Of a DNA stretch of 64,000 nucleotides, positions 18,494 to 28,289 are shown piece by piece (within the stretch, counting starts at the first letter, position 1; every line of letters begins with the position of its first letter). The stretch spans positions 930,001-994,000 of the forward strand of contig NZ_FTMO01000001.1 of assembly GCF_900156025.1 (NCBI RefSeq), given 5' to 3'. The position numbers and the translations under genes were made by a program. The DNA is from Allobosea sp. TND4EK4. GTDB taxonomy: Bacteria > Pseudomonadota > Alphaproteobacteria > Rhizobiales > Beijerinckiaceae. The notes below the pieces were generated by a model. That model was not told the origin of the DNA. It was given only the letters and a program-made list of their open reading frames with translations, and searched no databases.

Positions 18494-18751
18494 TCAGTTC
18501 CTGCCCGCACCCTGCATCTTGCGGTCCATACAGCCGCGCATCTTGGTGTTGATCGACTTCTTGCTTTCGCGCGAGCCGCTCATTTCCATGCGGCAGGCCT
18601 TTCTGGCCTGAGCCTCGGTCATCGAATTCTGCAGCGCGGCCGGCTCCCCGGAAGTCATCTTGCGGAACACGCGCTCCTGCGCCTGCGCGCCGCCGGTTAC
18701 CGCCAGCGTCATCAGGCCGGCCATCGCGAACATCGAAAAGGTCTTGAGCAT
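18494..18751 (-). CDS. Small secreted protein, PsiF-like layout
   Basis: An 85-residue protein with a clear signal peptide (MLKTFSMFAMAGLMTLAVTG, then GAQAQ cleavage context near residue 25), so it is exported to the periplasm. The mature part is basic and Met-rich, with two cysteines 21 residues apart in KACRMEMSG ... RGCMDRKMQ. This spacing resembles the PsiF repeat, but similarity is weak and the assignment is tentative. It lies between prfA and prmC on the same strand. A GGGGGG about ten bases before the ATG is the likely ribosome binding site. An upstream in-frame ATG at 18793 would add 14 non-hydrophobic residues and destroy the signal peptide. Confidence 0.6.
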   Translation of the reverse strand: MLKTFSMFAMAGLMTLAVTGGAQAQERVFRKMTSGEPAALQNSMTEAQARKACRMEMSGSRESKKSINTKMRGCMDRKMQGAGRN

Positions 18752-18826
18752 TGGAGGGTCCCCCCATGTCTGGTGTCGATGCTTCTTCAACACCGGGACA
18801 GCGGTTTTGTTTCACGTCCCGTTGCG

Positions 18827-19909
18827 TCATGCCGCGCTCTCCGCCAGCAGGGCGGCCTGATGCTCGGCCGTCAGCGCATCGACGATGTCGTCGAGCACCA
18901 GGCCCTGCATCATCTCGTCGAGCTTGTAGAGCGTCAGGTTGATGCGGTGGTCGGTGACGCGGCCCTGCGGGAAGTTGTAGGTGCGGATGCGCTCGGAACG
19001 GTCGCCGGAGCCGATCTGCGAGCGACGGTCGGCCGACCGCTCGGCGTCGATGCGCTGGCGCTCCATGTCGAAGAGCTTGGCCCGGAGCAGTTCATAGGCG
19101 CGCGCCTTGTTCTTGTGCTGGGAGCGCTCGTCCTGAACCAGCACCACGGTGTTGGTCGGGATATGGGTCAGGCGCACGGCCGATTCGGTCTTGTTGACGT
19201 GCTGGCCGCCGGCGCCGCCGGAGCGCAGCGTGTCGATGCGGATATCGCCATCGTTCAGCGCGACGTCGACCTCGCTCGCCAGCGGCAGGGTCGCGACGGT
19301 CGCAGCGGAGGTATGGATGCGCCCGCTCGCCTCGGTATCCGGCACGCGCTGGACGCGATGGACGCCCGATTCGAACTTCAGCCGGGCATAGACGCCGCGG
19401 CCATTGATCTCGGCGATGACCTCCTTGTAGCCGCCGACCGTGCCTTCGCTCTCGGAGAGCACATCGACGCTCCAACCCTTCTGGGCAGCGTAGCGCTGAT
19501 ACATGCGCAGCAGATCGCCGGCGAAGAGCGAAGCCTCGTCACCGCCTGTGCCGGCGCGGATTTCGAGAATGACGCCGCGCTCGTCGGCCGCGTCCCTGGG
19601 CAGCAGCGCGATCAGGATCTCGCGGGATTTCGCCTCGAATTCGGCGCGCGCCTCGTCGCGCTCCTCATGGGCAAGCTCGCGCAGTTCCGGATCCGTCGCG
19701 GGGTCGTCGATCAGCGCCTGCGCGCCGTCCAGCGTCGCCCGAGCCTGACGCCAGGCGCCGATGGCGGCGACGACGGGATCGAGCTCGGACAGTTCGCGGG
19801 CGAGCTCGACGGTGCGGACCGGATCGCTGGCATGGTTGATCTCGTCGGTCGCGGCCGCATGGCGGGCGACGATGCCGTCGAGGCGGTCTTCGGGAAGCTG
19901 CAGGGACAT
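18827..19909 (-). CDS. prfA: Peptide chain release factor 1
   Basis: A 360-residue class I release factor, the usual RF1 length. It has the stop-codon-reading region [16 protein letters not shown] (RF1-type P-x-T at residues 190-192) and the peptidyl-hydrolysis GGQ at 234-236 in [18 protein letters not shown]. It recognises UAA and UAG on the ribosome. RF2 would have SPF in place of P-x-T. It is encoded downstream of ptsP and upstream of prmC, whose product methylates its GGQ glutamine. Confidence 0.96.
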   Translation of the reverse strand: MSLQLPEDRLDGIVARHAAATDEINHASDPVRTVELARELSELDPVVAAIGAWRQARATLDGAQALIDDPATDPELRELAHEERDEARAEFEAKSREILIALLPRDAADERGVILEIRAGTGGDEASLFAGDLLRMYQRYAAQKGWSVDVLSESEGTVGGYKEVIAEINGRGVYARLKFESGVHRVQRVPDTEASGRIHTSAATVATLPLASEVDVALNDGDIRIDTLRSGGAGGQHVNKTESAVRLTHIPTNTVVLVQDERSQHKNKARAYELLRAKLFDMERQRIDAERSADRRSQIGSGDRSERIRTYNFPQGRVTDHRINLTLYKLDEMMQGLVLDDIVDALTAEHQAALLAESAA

Positions 19910-19972
19910 GGGTGGGACTCTGGAAACGGAGAAACAGGCTCGACAGGCGGCGGGGGCGCGGCTCGAGCGTCG

Positions 19973-22240
19973 CTAGACCGGAACCTTGAACTCGGAGGCG
20001 AAGGCGGCCAGTTGCGGCCGCAGACTGGTCGCTCCCTCGGGCGAGGCCAGCATCCAGTCGAGCCGCTCGCGGAGCTTGCCGGTGTCGAGCGCCCGGAGCA
20101 TGGCCCGGATCGGGCCGATCGAAGCCGCCGACATCGAGAAGCCGCGATAGCCCAGGCCGATCAGCGCCATCGCCTCCAGCGGCTTGCCCCCCATCTCGCC
20201 GCAGACCGTCACGGGGCAGTCGGATTCCGTCGCTGCCTCGACGATCCGGCGAAGCGCCCGCAAGGCTCCGACGCCGAGCGGATCGAACCGGTCGGCCACG
20301 CGCTTGTTCTCGCGGTCGGCGGCGAAGAGAAACTGCATCAGGTCGTTGGTGCCGATCGACAGGAAGTCGGCCTCCCGAGCGATCTCCGGCAACTCGAACA
20401 GCAGCGACGGCACCTCGACCATCACCCCTACCCGCAGATCGCGCGGCGGAGCGACGCCCTGCTTCTCCAGCATCGCCTGCTCGCGATGCAGGATCATGCG
20501 GGCGCGGCGGAATTCGTCCGTGGTCGCCACCATGGGCAGCATGATCTTGAGGTCGCGGCCCGCCCCGGCCCGCAGCATCGCCCGCATCTGCGCCCGCAGC
20601 AGGCGCGGCTTGTCGAGGCCGATGCGGATCGCCCGCCAGCCCAGCGCAGGGTTCTCCTCCTCGATGCGCTCCATATAGGGCAGCACCTTGTCGCCGCCGA
20701 TATCGAGCGTGCGGAAGGTGACGGGGCGGTCCTGCGCCGCGTCGAGCACCGCGGCATAGAGCGCCTGCTGCTCGCTCGTGGTCGGCATGTGCTGGGCGAC
20801 CATGAATTGCAGCTCGGTGCGGAACAGCCCCACGCCGGCCGCGGCGGTGGCGTCGAGGTTCGGCATGTCGACGATCAGCCCGGCATTGATCTGCAGCGTG
20901 ATCGCGACGCCGTCCCTGGTGACGGAGGGCTGGGCCTTGAGCTTCTCGTACTGCTTCTGCTTGCGGGCCCTGAGCCGCGCCTTGTCCTTGTAGGCGTTCT
21001 CGACGTCGGGCTGGGGGCGGATCTGCACCTCGCCGGCCTGGCCGTCGACGATCACCGCATCGCCCGGCTGGACCAGCGCGGTCGCGTTGACGACCTCGCC
21101 CACCGCCGGAATGCCTAGCGCGCGCGCGACGATGGCGATGTGGCTGGTCGGCCCGCCCTCCTCCAGCACGAGGCCGCGCAGCCGCCCGCGATCGTAGTCG
21201 AGCAGCGCGGCGGGTCCCATCGAGCGCGCGACCAGAATGGCGTTCTCGGGCATCTCCTCCCGGGCGACGCCGTTGGCGCGGCCGGTCAGCGTGCGCAGCA
21301 GCCGGTTGGCGAGGTCGTCGAGATCGTGCAGGCGCTCCCGCAGATAGGGGTCGGTCTGGCGCAGCATCTTGGCGCGAGTATCGGACTGGACGCGCTCGAC
21401 CGCCGCCTCGGCCGTCAGGCCGGTCATGACGACCTCGCGCATGCGGCGCAGCCAGCCCTGATCGTGGGCGAACATGCGGAAGGTTTCCAGAACCTCGCGG
21501 TGCTCGCCGGTATGGGCGACGTCGCCGCGCTCGATCAGCTCGTCGATCGAGGCGCGCATCTGGCCGATCGCATCCTCCAGACGCTTCACCTCGGCGGCCG
21601 GATTCTCGGCAATGAGGTTGGTGATCGCCACGCGCGGTTCGTGCAGCACGGCATGGCCGAGGCCGACGCCGTCGGCCAGCACGACGCCGACGCCATGGAT
21701 CGGCCGGTCGAGGCCGATCGAGGAGCCGGGCAAGGCGAGCGACTTCAGCCCGCCGGCCGCGATCATCTCGGCCATGATCATGGCCGTGGTCTGGAGCGAC
21801 TCGATCTCCTCCTCGCTGTAGACGCGGGAGGCGCGGTTCTGAATGACGAGCACGCCCATCACGGCGCCGCCGCGCAGGATCGGCACGCCGAGGAAAGAGC
21901 GGTAGATCTCCTCGCCCGTCTCTGGCCTGTAGGAGAAGGAGGGATGGGCCTGCGCGTCCGACAGGGCGAGCGGCTCGGCCTCGCTGGCGATCAGGCCGAC
22001 GAGGCCCTCGCCGGCGCGCATCGTGGTCAGATGGACCGCTTCGCGGTTGAGGCCCTCGGTGGCGTAGAGTTCGAGCGAGCCATCGTCGCGCAGGACATAG
22101 ACGGAGCAGACTTCGGCAACGAGGTTGCCGGCGATCAACACGACGAGACGGTCGAGCCGCTCCTGCGGACTGATCGACGCCGCCATCACCTCGCGGAGGC
22201 GGCGCAGCAGAACGCCCGGTCCCCCGAGAGCGCCTCGCAT
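19973..22240 (-). CDS. ptsP: Phosphoenolpyruvate-protein phosphotransferase, nitrogen PTS enzyme I
   Basis: A 755-residue Enzyme I-Ntr. An N-terminal GAF domain (about 20-165, with AEVCSVYVLRDDGSLELY) precedes the HPr-binding and phosphohistidine domain (LEEGGPTSHIAIVARALG) and the PEP-binding barrel (FRTELQFMVAQHMPT, VTFRTLDIGGDKVLPY, FLSIGTNDLMQF, CGEMGG). It starts the nitrogen PTS phosphorelay (EINtr to NPr to EIIANtr) that links carbon/nitrogen status to regulation. The start at 22240 (MRGALGGPG) precedes the GAF domain as usual. It leads the ptsP-prfA-prmC run on the minus strand. Confidence 0.94.
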   Translation of the reverse strand: MRGALGGPGVLLRRLREVMAASISPQERLDRLVVLIAGNLVAEVCSVYVLRDDGSLELYATEGLNREAVHLTTMRAGEGLVGLIASEAEPLALSDAQAHPSFSYRPETGEEIYRSFLGVPILRGGAVMGVLVIQNRASRVYSEEEIESLQTTAMIMAEMIAAGGLKSLALPGSSIGLDRPIHGVGVVLADGVGLGHAVLHEPRVAITNLIAENPAAEVKRLEDAIGQMRASIDELIERGDVAHTGEHREVLETFRMFAHDQGWLRRMREVVMTGLTAEAAVERVQSDTRAKMLRQTDPYLRERLHDLDDLANRLLRTLTGRANGVAREEMPENAILVARSMGPAALLDYDRGRLRGLVLEEGGPTSHIAIVARALGIPAVGEVVNATALVQPGDAVIVDGQAGEVQIRPQPDVENAYKDKARLRARKQKQYEKLKAQPSVTRDGVAITLQINAGLIVDMPNLDATAAAGVGLFRTELQFMVAQHMPTTSEQQALYAAVLDAAQDRPVTFRTLDIGGDKVLPYMERIEEENPALGWRAIRIGLDKPRLLRAQMRAMLRAGAGRDLKIMLPMVATTDEFRRARMILHREQAMLEKQGVAPPRDLRVGVMVEVPSLLFELPEIAREADFLSIGTNDLMQFLFAADRENKRVADRFDPLGVGALRALRRIVEAATESDCPVTVCGEMGGKPLEAMALIGLGYRGFSMSAASIGPIRAMLRALDTGKLRERLDWMLASPEGATSLRPQLAAFASEFKVPV

Positions 22241-22421
22241 CGATCTCAGCCCTCCGCCAGCCTCCTCAGCCATCGACGACGCGATGCCTGCCCGGATCCT
22301 GAGTCGCCCACCCGGATCATTCCGCCTTCTAGCGACCAAAGGCAGCGTAGGGCAAGCCTGCTCGGACGGCAGCACGAGCCGGCAGGCCGCGAGCCGCCGT
22401 AAATGCCCGGCCGATCGGGCT

Positions 22422-23984
22422 TCAGTTGCGGACGATGGTGAGGCGTGCCTTGCTTTTCCCGTCCGTTCGGCGGGACGGCGGCTTGCCGGCCGGCGATGCT
22501 CCAGACCGGGTCTTTCCCTTCGCCGTGCCCGCTCCGGCTTTGGCGCGCCCGGCCGCGACCGCCTTGCCGCGAATCTCGATCGGCCAGGATCGCGGTTCTT
22601 CAGGCGCGTCGCGGGCGAGCGCGAGCGCGTCGAGATAGCGCTGCGTCCACCAGTCGATGTCGGTGGCCGCGATGGTCCGGTACAGCGCCTCGAACCGGCG
22701 GATGCGCTCGGATTTCGGCATCGCCAGGGCCGTGCGGATCGCGTCCCCGACTTCGTGGATGTCGTAGGGATTGACGATCAGCGCCTCACCCATCTGCTGC
22801 GCGGCGCCAGCGAAACGCGACAGCACGAGCACGCCCGGATCGGCCGGGTCCTGCGCCGCGACATATTCCTTGGCGACGAGGTTCATGCCGTCGCGCATGG
22901 GGGTGACGAGCCCGACCTGGGCGCGGCGGTAGAAACCGGCGAGCGCGCTGCGCGAATAAGCCTTCTTCACCACGCGGATCGGCGTCCAGTCGAACTCGCC
23001 GAGCTGGGCGTTGAGGCGGCCGGCGACCTCGTCCGACTGGCGGTCGAGCTCGGCATATTCGGGCACATCGCTGCGCGAGGGCGGCGCGATCTGCAGCATG
23101 CCAACGCGGCCGCGCTGGTCGGGATGGCTGCGCAGGAACTGCCCGAACGCCTCGAGCCGCTGAACGATGCCCTTGGAATAATCGAGCCGGTCCACGCCGA
23201 TCACCAGCTTGCGCTCGCCGAGCGATTCCTTCGTCGCCCGCAAGGGTGTTGCCGCCTGCCGCACGGAGGCAGCGGCAAGCCGCCTGAAGGCGTCGACGTC
23301 GATGCCGATCGGGAAGGCGCGCACGACCGTCTTGCGCGTCCCGAGCCTTGCCGTTCCCGCCTCGGCACGGGCCCCGCAGAGCGACACAAGGCCGCCCATC
23401 AGGTTGCGGGCATCGACCTCGGTCTGCATGCCGATCAGGTCGTAGGAGGTCAGCGTCCGGATCAGCGTCGTGCTGAACGGCAGGGCGCCGAGGACATCGG
23501 CGGATGGCCACGGGATGTGATGGAAATAGCCGATCCGGTTGGAGATGCCGCGGCGGCGCAGCTCGGAGGCCAGCGGGATCAGGTGATAATCGTGGATCCA
23601 GATCACGTCGTCGGGCTGGATCAGCCCGGCGAGAGCGCGGGCAAAGCGGCGGTTGACGCCAAGATAGCCCATATAGTCGGCGCGGCTGAATTCGGTCAGG
23701 CCGAGCCTGTAATGCATGATCGGCCACAGCGCCCGGTTGGAGAAGCCGAGATAATAGCTCTGGCGCTCCGCCTCGCTGAGATCGGTCAGGGCGTAGGTGA
23801 CATTGCCGCGCTGGACCTGCTTCACATCCTGTGCCGAGCCATCGCCGATCTTGCCGCTCCACCCGAACCAGAGGCCGCCACGCTGCTCCAAGGCCTCGCG
23901 CAGTGCGACCGCGAGCCCCCCCGCCGTCGCCTTCTCGTTGCGATCGGGTACGGTGACGCGGTTCGAGACAACGACAAGACGCAT
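22422..23984 (-). CDS. otsA: Trehalose-6-phosphate synthase (OtsA)
   Basis: A 520-residue GT20 glycosyltransferase that joins UDP-glucose and glucose-6-phosphate. Visible motifs are [10 protein letters not shown] at the start, [35 protein letters not shown] and [17 protein letters not shown]. The last 50 residues or so form a Lys/Ala/Gly-rich basic tail ([15 protein letters not shown]) not present in Escherichia coli OtsA and probably disordered. The start at 23984 gives the family's N-terminus. It is transcribed divergently from otsB, with EcfG-like promoter elements between them. Confidence 0.94.
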   Translation of the reverse strand: MRLVVVSNRVTVPDRNEKATAGGLAVALREALEQRGGLWFGWSGKIGDGSAQDVKQVQRGNVTYALTDLSEAERQSYYLGFSNRALWPIMHYRLGLTEFSRADYMGYLGVNRRFARALAGLIQPDDVIWIHDYHLIPLASELRRRGISNRIGYFHHIPWPSADVLGALPFSTTLIRTLTSYDLIGMQTEVDARNLMGGLVSLCGARAEAGTARLGTRKTVVRAFPIGIDVDAFRRLAAASVRQAATPLRATKESLGERKLVIGVDRLDYSKGIVQRLEAFGQFLRSHPDQRGRVGMLQIAPPSRSDVPEYAELDRQSDEVAGRLNAQLGEFDWTPIRVVKKAYSRSALAGFYRRAQVGLVTPMRDGMNLVAKEYVAAQDPADPGVLVLSRFAGAAQQMGEALIVNPYDIHEVGDAIRTALAMPKSERIRRFEALYRTIAATDIDWWTQRYLDALALARDAPEEPRSWPIEIRGKAVAAGRAKAGAGTAKGKTRSGASPAGKPPSRRTDGKSKARLTIVRN

Positions 23985-24035
23985 CTGGGCAACTGCTCCG
24001 GTACGAGGATGAGGGCGGAATTTCGTGCCCTGGCA

Positions 24036-24062
24036 GGAACAGAACGCCGCCGGGGACGTAAT
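24036..24062 (+). promoter_or_regulatory. EcfG-like promoter toward otsB
   Basis: On the plus strand, GGAAC at 24036-24040, 16 bases, then CGTAAT from 24057: a perfect -35 and a partial -10 match to the EcfG pattern. It overlaps the opposite-strand site for otsA and lies about 200 bases before otsB. Confidence 0.35.
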
Positions 24063-24068
24063 GTTTCC
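24043..24068 (-). promoter_or_regulatory. EcfG-like (general stress) promoter for otsA
   Basis: On the minus strand, GGAAAC, 16 bases, then CGTT lie about 60 bases before the otsA start. The EcfG consensus is GGAAC-N16/17-CGTT, so this is a near match (GGAAA, 17 bases, CGTT). Trehalose genes are classical targets of the alphaproteobacterial general stress response. Confidence 0.5.
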
Positions 24069-24258
24069 AAGGCTTGGCCGCATACGTGGCAGCGCGATGT
24101 CGGCTTTGCGACCCAGACAGGTCCTGCATGGTAGTCCGGGAGCCAAGCGGGACGATATGAGCTATGCTGTTGCCTGCGGACCGCATGAACAGGCAGCTCG
24201 GCCGCCGAGAGATCGAAAAGCCGTTCTTCTGCCGCGTTTAGCCTCAAGATGAAGAACG

Positions 24259-25059
24259 ATGACGATATTTCGAGAACCAGATATTTCGACTGCCCACCCG
24301 GACATGGCCGCGGCAGGGCCGGAGATTGCTCTCTTCCTCGATTTCGACGGGACGCTCGTCGAGATCGCGCCCTCGCCGGACGATGTGAAGCTCGACCGCC
24401 GGGTGGCTCCGGCGCTCGACGCGCTGCGCCAGAGTCTCGGCGGCGCGCTGGCGCTCGTGTCGGGCCGGCCGATCTCCTTTCTGGACAAGACGCTCGAGCC
24501 GTACCGCTTCGACATCGCCGGCTTGCACGGCGCCCAGATCAGGCTCGGCGACACGCTTCGCTCGCAAGCCGACGAGCCGCCTCAGATCAACGAGGCGCTG
24601 CGCGATCTCGTCCGCTTCGCCAACAGCCATGTCGGCATCATCGTCGAAGACAAGCGCATCTCCATCGCGCTGCACTGGCGGCTGGCGCCGCACCTGCACG
24701 ACGAAGCGCTGGACCTGATGCGACAGACCGCGGCGAAGCTCGGCCCGGCGGTCAGGCTGCAGGAGGGCAAGGCGGTCGCCGAGATCGTGCCGGCCGGCGC
24801 CAGCAAGGGCAACGCCATTTCCTGGCTGATGACGACGCCGCTCTATGCCGGGCGCCGCGCCGTCTTCATCGGCGACGACATCACCGACGAGGCCGGTTTC
24901 GAGGCCGTCAACGCGATGGGCGGCCTCTCGATCCGGATCGGCAGCGACCATGACAGCCGCGCGCAACTGAGGCTGGCGTCGCCGACCGCCCTCAGGCACA
25001 TCCTGCTCGACGCCGCCGATAACGGCCGGCTGACCGCCGAGAGCTTTTCCCGGGACTGA
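24259..25059 (+). CDS. otsB: Trehalose-6-phosphate phosphatase (OtsB)
   Basis: A 266-residue HAD-superfamily phosphatase that removes phosphate from trehalose-6-phosphate. The nucleophile motif is D28-F-D30-G-T in LFLDFDGTLVEI; SGRPISFLDK, IAGLHGAQIRLGD, KGNAISWLM and the acidic motif IGDDITDEAGFEAVN complete the HAD set. The start is the ATG at 24259. The gene is 5' to the GH15 gene with a gap of only four bases, so the two are probably one operon, opposite to otsA. Confidence 0.93.
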   Translation: MTIFREPDISTAHPDMAAAGPEIALFLDFDGTLVEIAPSPDDVKLDRRVAPALDALRQSLGGALALVSGRPISFLDKTLEPYRFDIAGLHGAQIRLGDTLRSQADEPPQINEALRDLVRFANSHVGIIVEDKRISIALHWRLAPHLHDEALDLMRQTAAKLGPAVRLQEGKAVAEIVPAGASKGNAISWLMTTPLYAGRRAVFIGDDITDEAGFEAVNAMGGLSIRIGSDHDSRAQLRLASPTALRHILLDAADNGRLTAESFSRD

Positions 25060-25063
25060 CTCG

Positions 25064-26905
25064 ATGACTGTAACGACCACGGCCGCGGGGCAGCACTCTG
25101 CCTCGCTCGACCTCGGCGTGATCGGCAATTGCTCGATCGCCGCGCTCATCGACCGGCGCGCCCGGATCGTCTGGGGCTGTTTTCCGCGCTTCGACCGCGA
25201 CCCGGTCTTCAGCGCGCTGATCGACAACGAGGCCGATGACGGGGATGCGGAGGCCGAGAAGGGGGTCTTCGGGATCGAGCTCATCGGCATGACGCGCTGC
25301 GAGCAGAGCTATCTGGACAACACCGCGATCCTGTCCTCCGTGCTCTCGGACGATCTGGGCAACGCGATCGAAATCCTCGATTTCGCGCCGCGCTTCCTGC
25401 GCTACGAGCGCTTCTTCCGCCCGCCGCAGCTGGTGCGGCGCGTGCGGCTGGTTTCCGGCCGGCCGCGCATCCGGGTCGTCGTGAAGCCCGCCCTCGGGAT
25501 CGGCGAGGCCCCCGACGAGATCACCCGCGGCTCCAACCATGTCCGCTTCGTCGGCGCCGACCAGACGATCCGCCTGACGACCAACGCGCCGCTCTCCTAT
25601 GTCGTGGAGGGCACGCCCTTCGCGGTGGACCACACCTATTCCTTCTTCATCGGCTCGGACGAGGCGCTCCGGGCCGAGATCGAGACCACCTCGCGCGAGT
25701 TCCTCGACAAGACGACGGATTACTGGCGCGACTGGGTGCGCTCGCTCTCCCTGCCCTTCGAGTACCAGAGCGAGGTGATCCGCGCCGCGATCACGCTGAA
25801 GCTCTGCTCCTTCGAGGAAACGGGCGCGATCGTGGCCGCGCTCACCACCTCGATCCCCGAGGCGCCCGGCACGCAGCGCAACTGGGACTACCGCTTTTGC
25901 TGGCTGCGCGACGCCTATTTCGTCGTCCACGCGCTCAACCGCCTGGGCACGACGCGAACGATGGAAGACTATCTCGGCTTCATCAAGAACATCGTCGACA
26001 GCTTTACGGAGAGCGGCGCCGAGCACCTGCCGCCGCTCTATCCGATCACGCGTGGCGGTACCCTGACCGAATTCGAGGCGGCGAACCTGTCAGGCTATCG
26101 CGGGCACCGGCCGGTGCGCTTCGGAAACGGGGCCGCGACCCAGATCCAGAACGACGGCTATGGCGCCGTCGTTCTGGCGGCGACGCATTCCTTCTTCGAC
26201 AGGCGTCTGATCCAGCCCGGCAAGGAGGCGCTGTTCGCGCAGCTGGAGCATATGGGCGACAGGGCTCTCGCCGTCTTCGACAAGCCCGATGCCGGGCCAT
26301 GGGAGCTGCGCGAGAAGGAGGCCGTGCATGCCTTCTCCAGCGTGATGTGCTGGGCGGCCTGCGACCGGCTGGCGAGGATCGCCGGAACGCTCGGCCGGGC
26401 CGACCGCAAGGATTACTGGAAGACCGAGGCCAAGCGGCTGAAGGCGACCATCGCGGCGCGGATCTGGAACGACGCCAAGGGCCATTTCGTCTCGACCTTC
26501 GACGGAGAGGACCTCGACGCCACGCTGCTGCTGCTGGCCGAACTCGGCTTCGTCAAAGCGGACGATTCCCGTTTCATCGCCACCGTCGACGCCATCGGAC
26601 GCGACCTGAAGCGTGGCGACCTCTTGCTGCGCTACGCGACGCAGGACGATTTCGGCTACATGCACACCGGATTCCTGATCTGCGCCTTCTGGTATGTCGA
26701 TGCGCTGAACGCCATCGGGCGAAGCGAGGAGGCCAAGGAACTCTTCGGCCGCATCCTTCAGCGCCGCAACAGCTTCGGCCTGCTCTCGGAAGACGCAGAC
26801 CTCAAGACCGGCGAGCTCTGGGGCAATTTCCCGCAGACCTATTCCCATGTCGGCCTGATCAACTGCGCGATGCGGCTGAGCCGGAACTGGGAAGAGGCGT
26901 TCTGA
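25064..26905 (+). CDS. Glycoside hydrolase family 15 protein (glucoamylase/trehalase-like)
   Basis: A 613-residue GH15 protein. The N-terminal beta-sandwich (1-230) begins LGVIGNCSIAALIDRRARIVWG-like sequence; the (alpha/alpha)6 barrel follows with NWDYRFCWLRDAYF, the LPPLYPI strand, NDGYGAVVLA and the catalytic-base region GELWGNFPQTYSHVGLINCA near the C-terminus. Bacterial cytoplasmic members hydrolyse alpha-glucans or trehalose. There is no signal peptide, and placement right behind otsB suggests trehalose or maltooligosaccharide turnover; the actual substrate is inferred only. Confidence 0.88.
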   Translation: MTVTTTAAGQHSASLDLGVIGNCSIAALIDRRARIVWGCFPRFDRDPVFSALIDNEADDGDAEAEKGVFGIELIGMTRCEQSYLDNTAILSSVLSDDLGNAIEILDFAPRFLRYERFFRPPQLVRRVRLVSGRPRIRVVVKPALGIGEAPDEITRGSNHVRFVGADQTIRLTTNAPLSYVVEGTPFAVDHTYSFFIGSDEALRAEIETTSREFLDKTTDYWRDWVRSLSLPFEYQSEVIRAAITLKLCSFEETGAIVAALTTSIPEAPGTQRNWDYRFCWLRDAYFVVHALNRLGTTRTMEDYLGFIKNIVDSFTESGAEHLPPLYPITRGGTLTEFEAANLSGYRGHRPVRFGNGAATQIQNDGYGAVVLAATHSFFDRRLIQPGKEALFAQLEHMGDRALAVFDKPDAGPWELREKEAVHAFSSVMCWAACDRLARIAGTLGRADRKDYWKTEAKRLKATIAARIWNDAKGHFVSTFDGEDLDATLLLLAELGFVKADDSRFIATVDAIGRDLKRGDLLLRYATQDDFGYMHTGFLICAFWYVDALNAIGRSEEAKELFGRILQRRNSFGLLSEDADLKTGELWGNFPQTYSHVGLINCAMRLSRNWEEAF

Positions 26906-26916
26906 ACGTTAACCTC

Positions 26917-27001
26917 CGTCATTGCGAGGCGCGAAGCGAGGAAGCAATCCAGGGGTGTCGAGCGAGACATTCTGGATTGCTTCGCTGCGCTCGCAATGAC
27001 G
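26917..27001. repeat. Palindromic intergenic repeat, family B copy 1
   Basis: CGTCATTGCGAG at the left pairs with CTCGCAATGACG at the right. The inner arms GAAGCAATCCAG and CTGGATTGCTTC also pair. The element lies between the convergent GH15 and M20 genes; relatives are at 28290-28385 and 40050-40136. Confidence 0.85.
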
Positions 27002-27008
27002 GCCCGGC

Positions 27009-28214
27009 TCACTCAACCTTCGCGGCCGCCCGCATCACGGCCAGGGCCAGTGTCTGCGCCGCGGGCACGAGGCTCTCCACCTCCAGGAACTCGTCCGGCG
27101 TATGCGCCATGCCGCCGGTCGGGCCGACGCTGCACAGCGTCGGCGTGCCCTGCGCGGCGGTGAAGCCGGAATCGGCGCAGCCGCCGGTGAATTCGGCGAC
27201 GACGTCGATGCCGAAGCTGGAAGCGGCCTCGCGATAGGTGTCGTAGAGCGCGGCCGATTCCGGGGAGCGCTCCAGCGGCAGGAACTCCCCCTTGATCGTC
27301 AGAGCCGCACGCGTGCCGGCGACCTCCGGGGTCTCCACGATCGCCCTGATCTTGCCGACCATCTCGTCGCGCTGGGCAGCGGTGACATAGCGCAGATCGA
27401 TCTCGCACCAGGCGCTGGGGGCGATGGTGTTGACGGTCTGGCCGCCGCCGATCAGCCCGACATTGACGGTGATGCCCTTCTCCAGATCGGTCAGGCCCTG
27501 GAGCTTGGGGATCTTGTGGCCGAGATCGACGATGGCCGAGGCGCCCTTCTCGTAGTTGGCGCCCGAATGGGCCGGCTTTCCGGTGAAGTCGGCGCGCATG
27601 AAGACCCCGCCCTTGCGCCCGCTGGTAACCGACTGGCGCTTGTCGGCGGCCGATGAGGCGCCGGCCGGCAGGCGGCTGGGCTCGGCATTGAAGACGCAGC
27701 GGGATTCGCGCGCCGCGGCCTCGATGACCGGCCGGGACGAGGGCGAGCCGATTTCCTCGTCGCTGGTCGTCAACATGGTGAGCGGGGCGGCCAGCCCGCC
27801 GCATTCGGCGAAGGCGGCGGCGACGAAGGCCTCGATCACCAGGCCGCCCTTCATGTCGGCGACACCCGGGCCATAGGCGCGCGCGCCCTTGATGGTGAAG
27901 GGCCTGCGCGCTGGCTCGCCCTGAGGGAAGACCGTGTCGCGATGGCCGAGGAGCAGCACAGGGCGCTGGTCGTTGGCGGCAGGATTGGCGAGACGCGCCT
28001 TGACCGCATCGCCATAGCGGCTGTCGGGCAGGATCTCGACGGCGAGCCCGTTCGCCTCGTGGAACCTGGCGATCACGGCGCCGGCCCGGTCGACGCCCGC
28101 CTTGTCGTAGGAGCCGGAGTCGGTATCGACCAACTCGCGCAGCAGCGCGATCATGCCTTCCTTGCGGCTGGCGAGCCAGTCGACGACCTTCTTTTCGGCA
28201 GGGGTAAGCGACAC
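27009..28214 (-). CDS. M20-family metallopeptidase (glutamate carboxypeptidase-like)
   Basis: A 401-residue dinuclear zinc hydrolase resembling carboxypeptidase G2. Zinc-site motifs are LLLGHRDTVFPQG (His, Asp), GPGVADMKGGLVI (bridging Asp), TSDEEIGS (Glu pair) and a late GGMAHTPDEFLEVES His. The lid domain for dimerisation lies in the middle (about 180-300). It cleaves C-terminal glutamate from peptides or folate-like compounds, but substrate is not readable. A GTG start at 28214 is chosen because an AGGAG sits about eight bases before it and it begins SLTPAEKKVV; further upstream the frame runs into a palindromic repeat. Confidence 0.85.
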   Translation of the reverse strand: MSLTPAEKKVVDWLASRKEGMIALLRELVDTDSGSYDKAGVDRAGAVIARFHEANGLAVEILPDSRYGDAVKARLANPAANDQRPVLLLGHRDTVFPQGEPARRPFTIKGARAYGPGVADMKGGLVIEAFVAAAFAECGGLAAPLTMLTTSDEEIGSPSSRPVIEAAARESRCVFNAEPSRLPAGASSAADKRQSVTSGRKGGVFMRADFTGKPAHSGANYEKGASAIVDLGHKIPKLQGLTDLEKGITVNVGLIGGGQTVNTIAPSAWCEIDLRYVTAAQRDEMVGKIRAIVETPEVAGTRAALTIKGEFLPLERSPESAALYDTYREAASSFGIDVVAEFTGGCADSGFTAAQGTPTLCSVGPTGGMAHTPDEFLEVESLVPAAQTLALAVMRAAAKVE

Positions 28215-28289
28215 GGGGGCAGGCTCCTGATGGATGATGCGGAAGCGTAGACCGGTTCCATGAGGAACTGAACACCTCTCCGTGCCTGC

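Noticed and set aside
18461-21118. 885-codon plus-strand open frame
   Set aside because: It lies antisense to prfA and ptsP; His/Asp/Arg-rich translation is typical of shadow frames.
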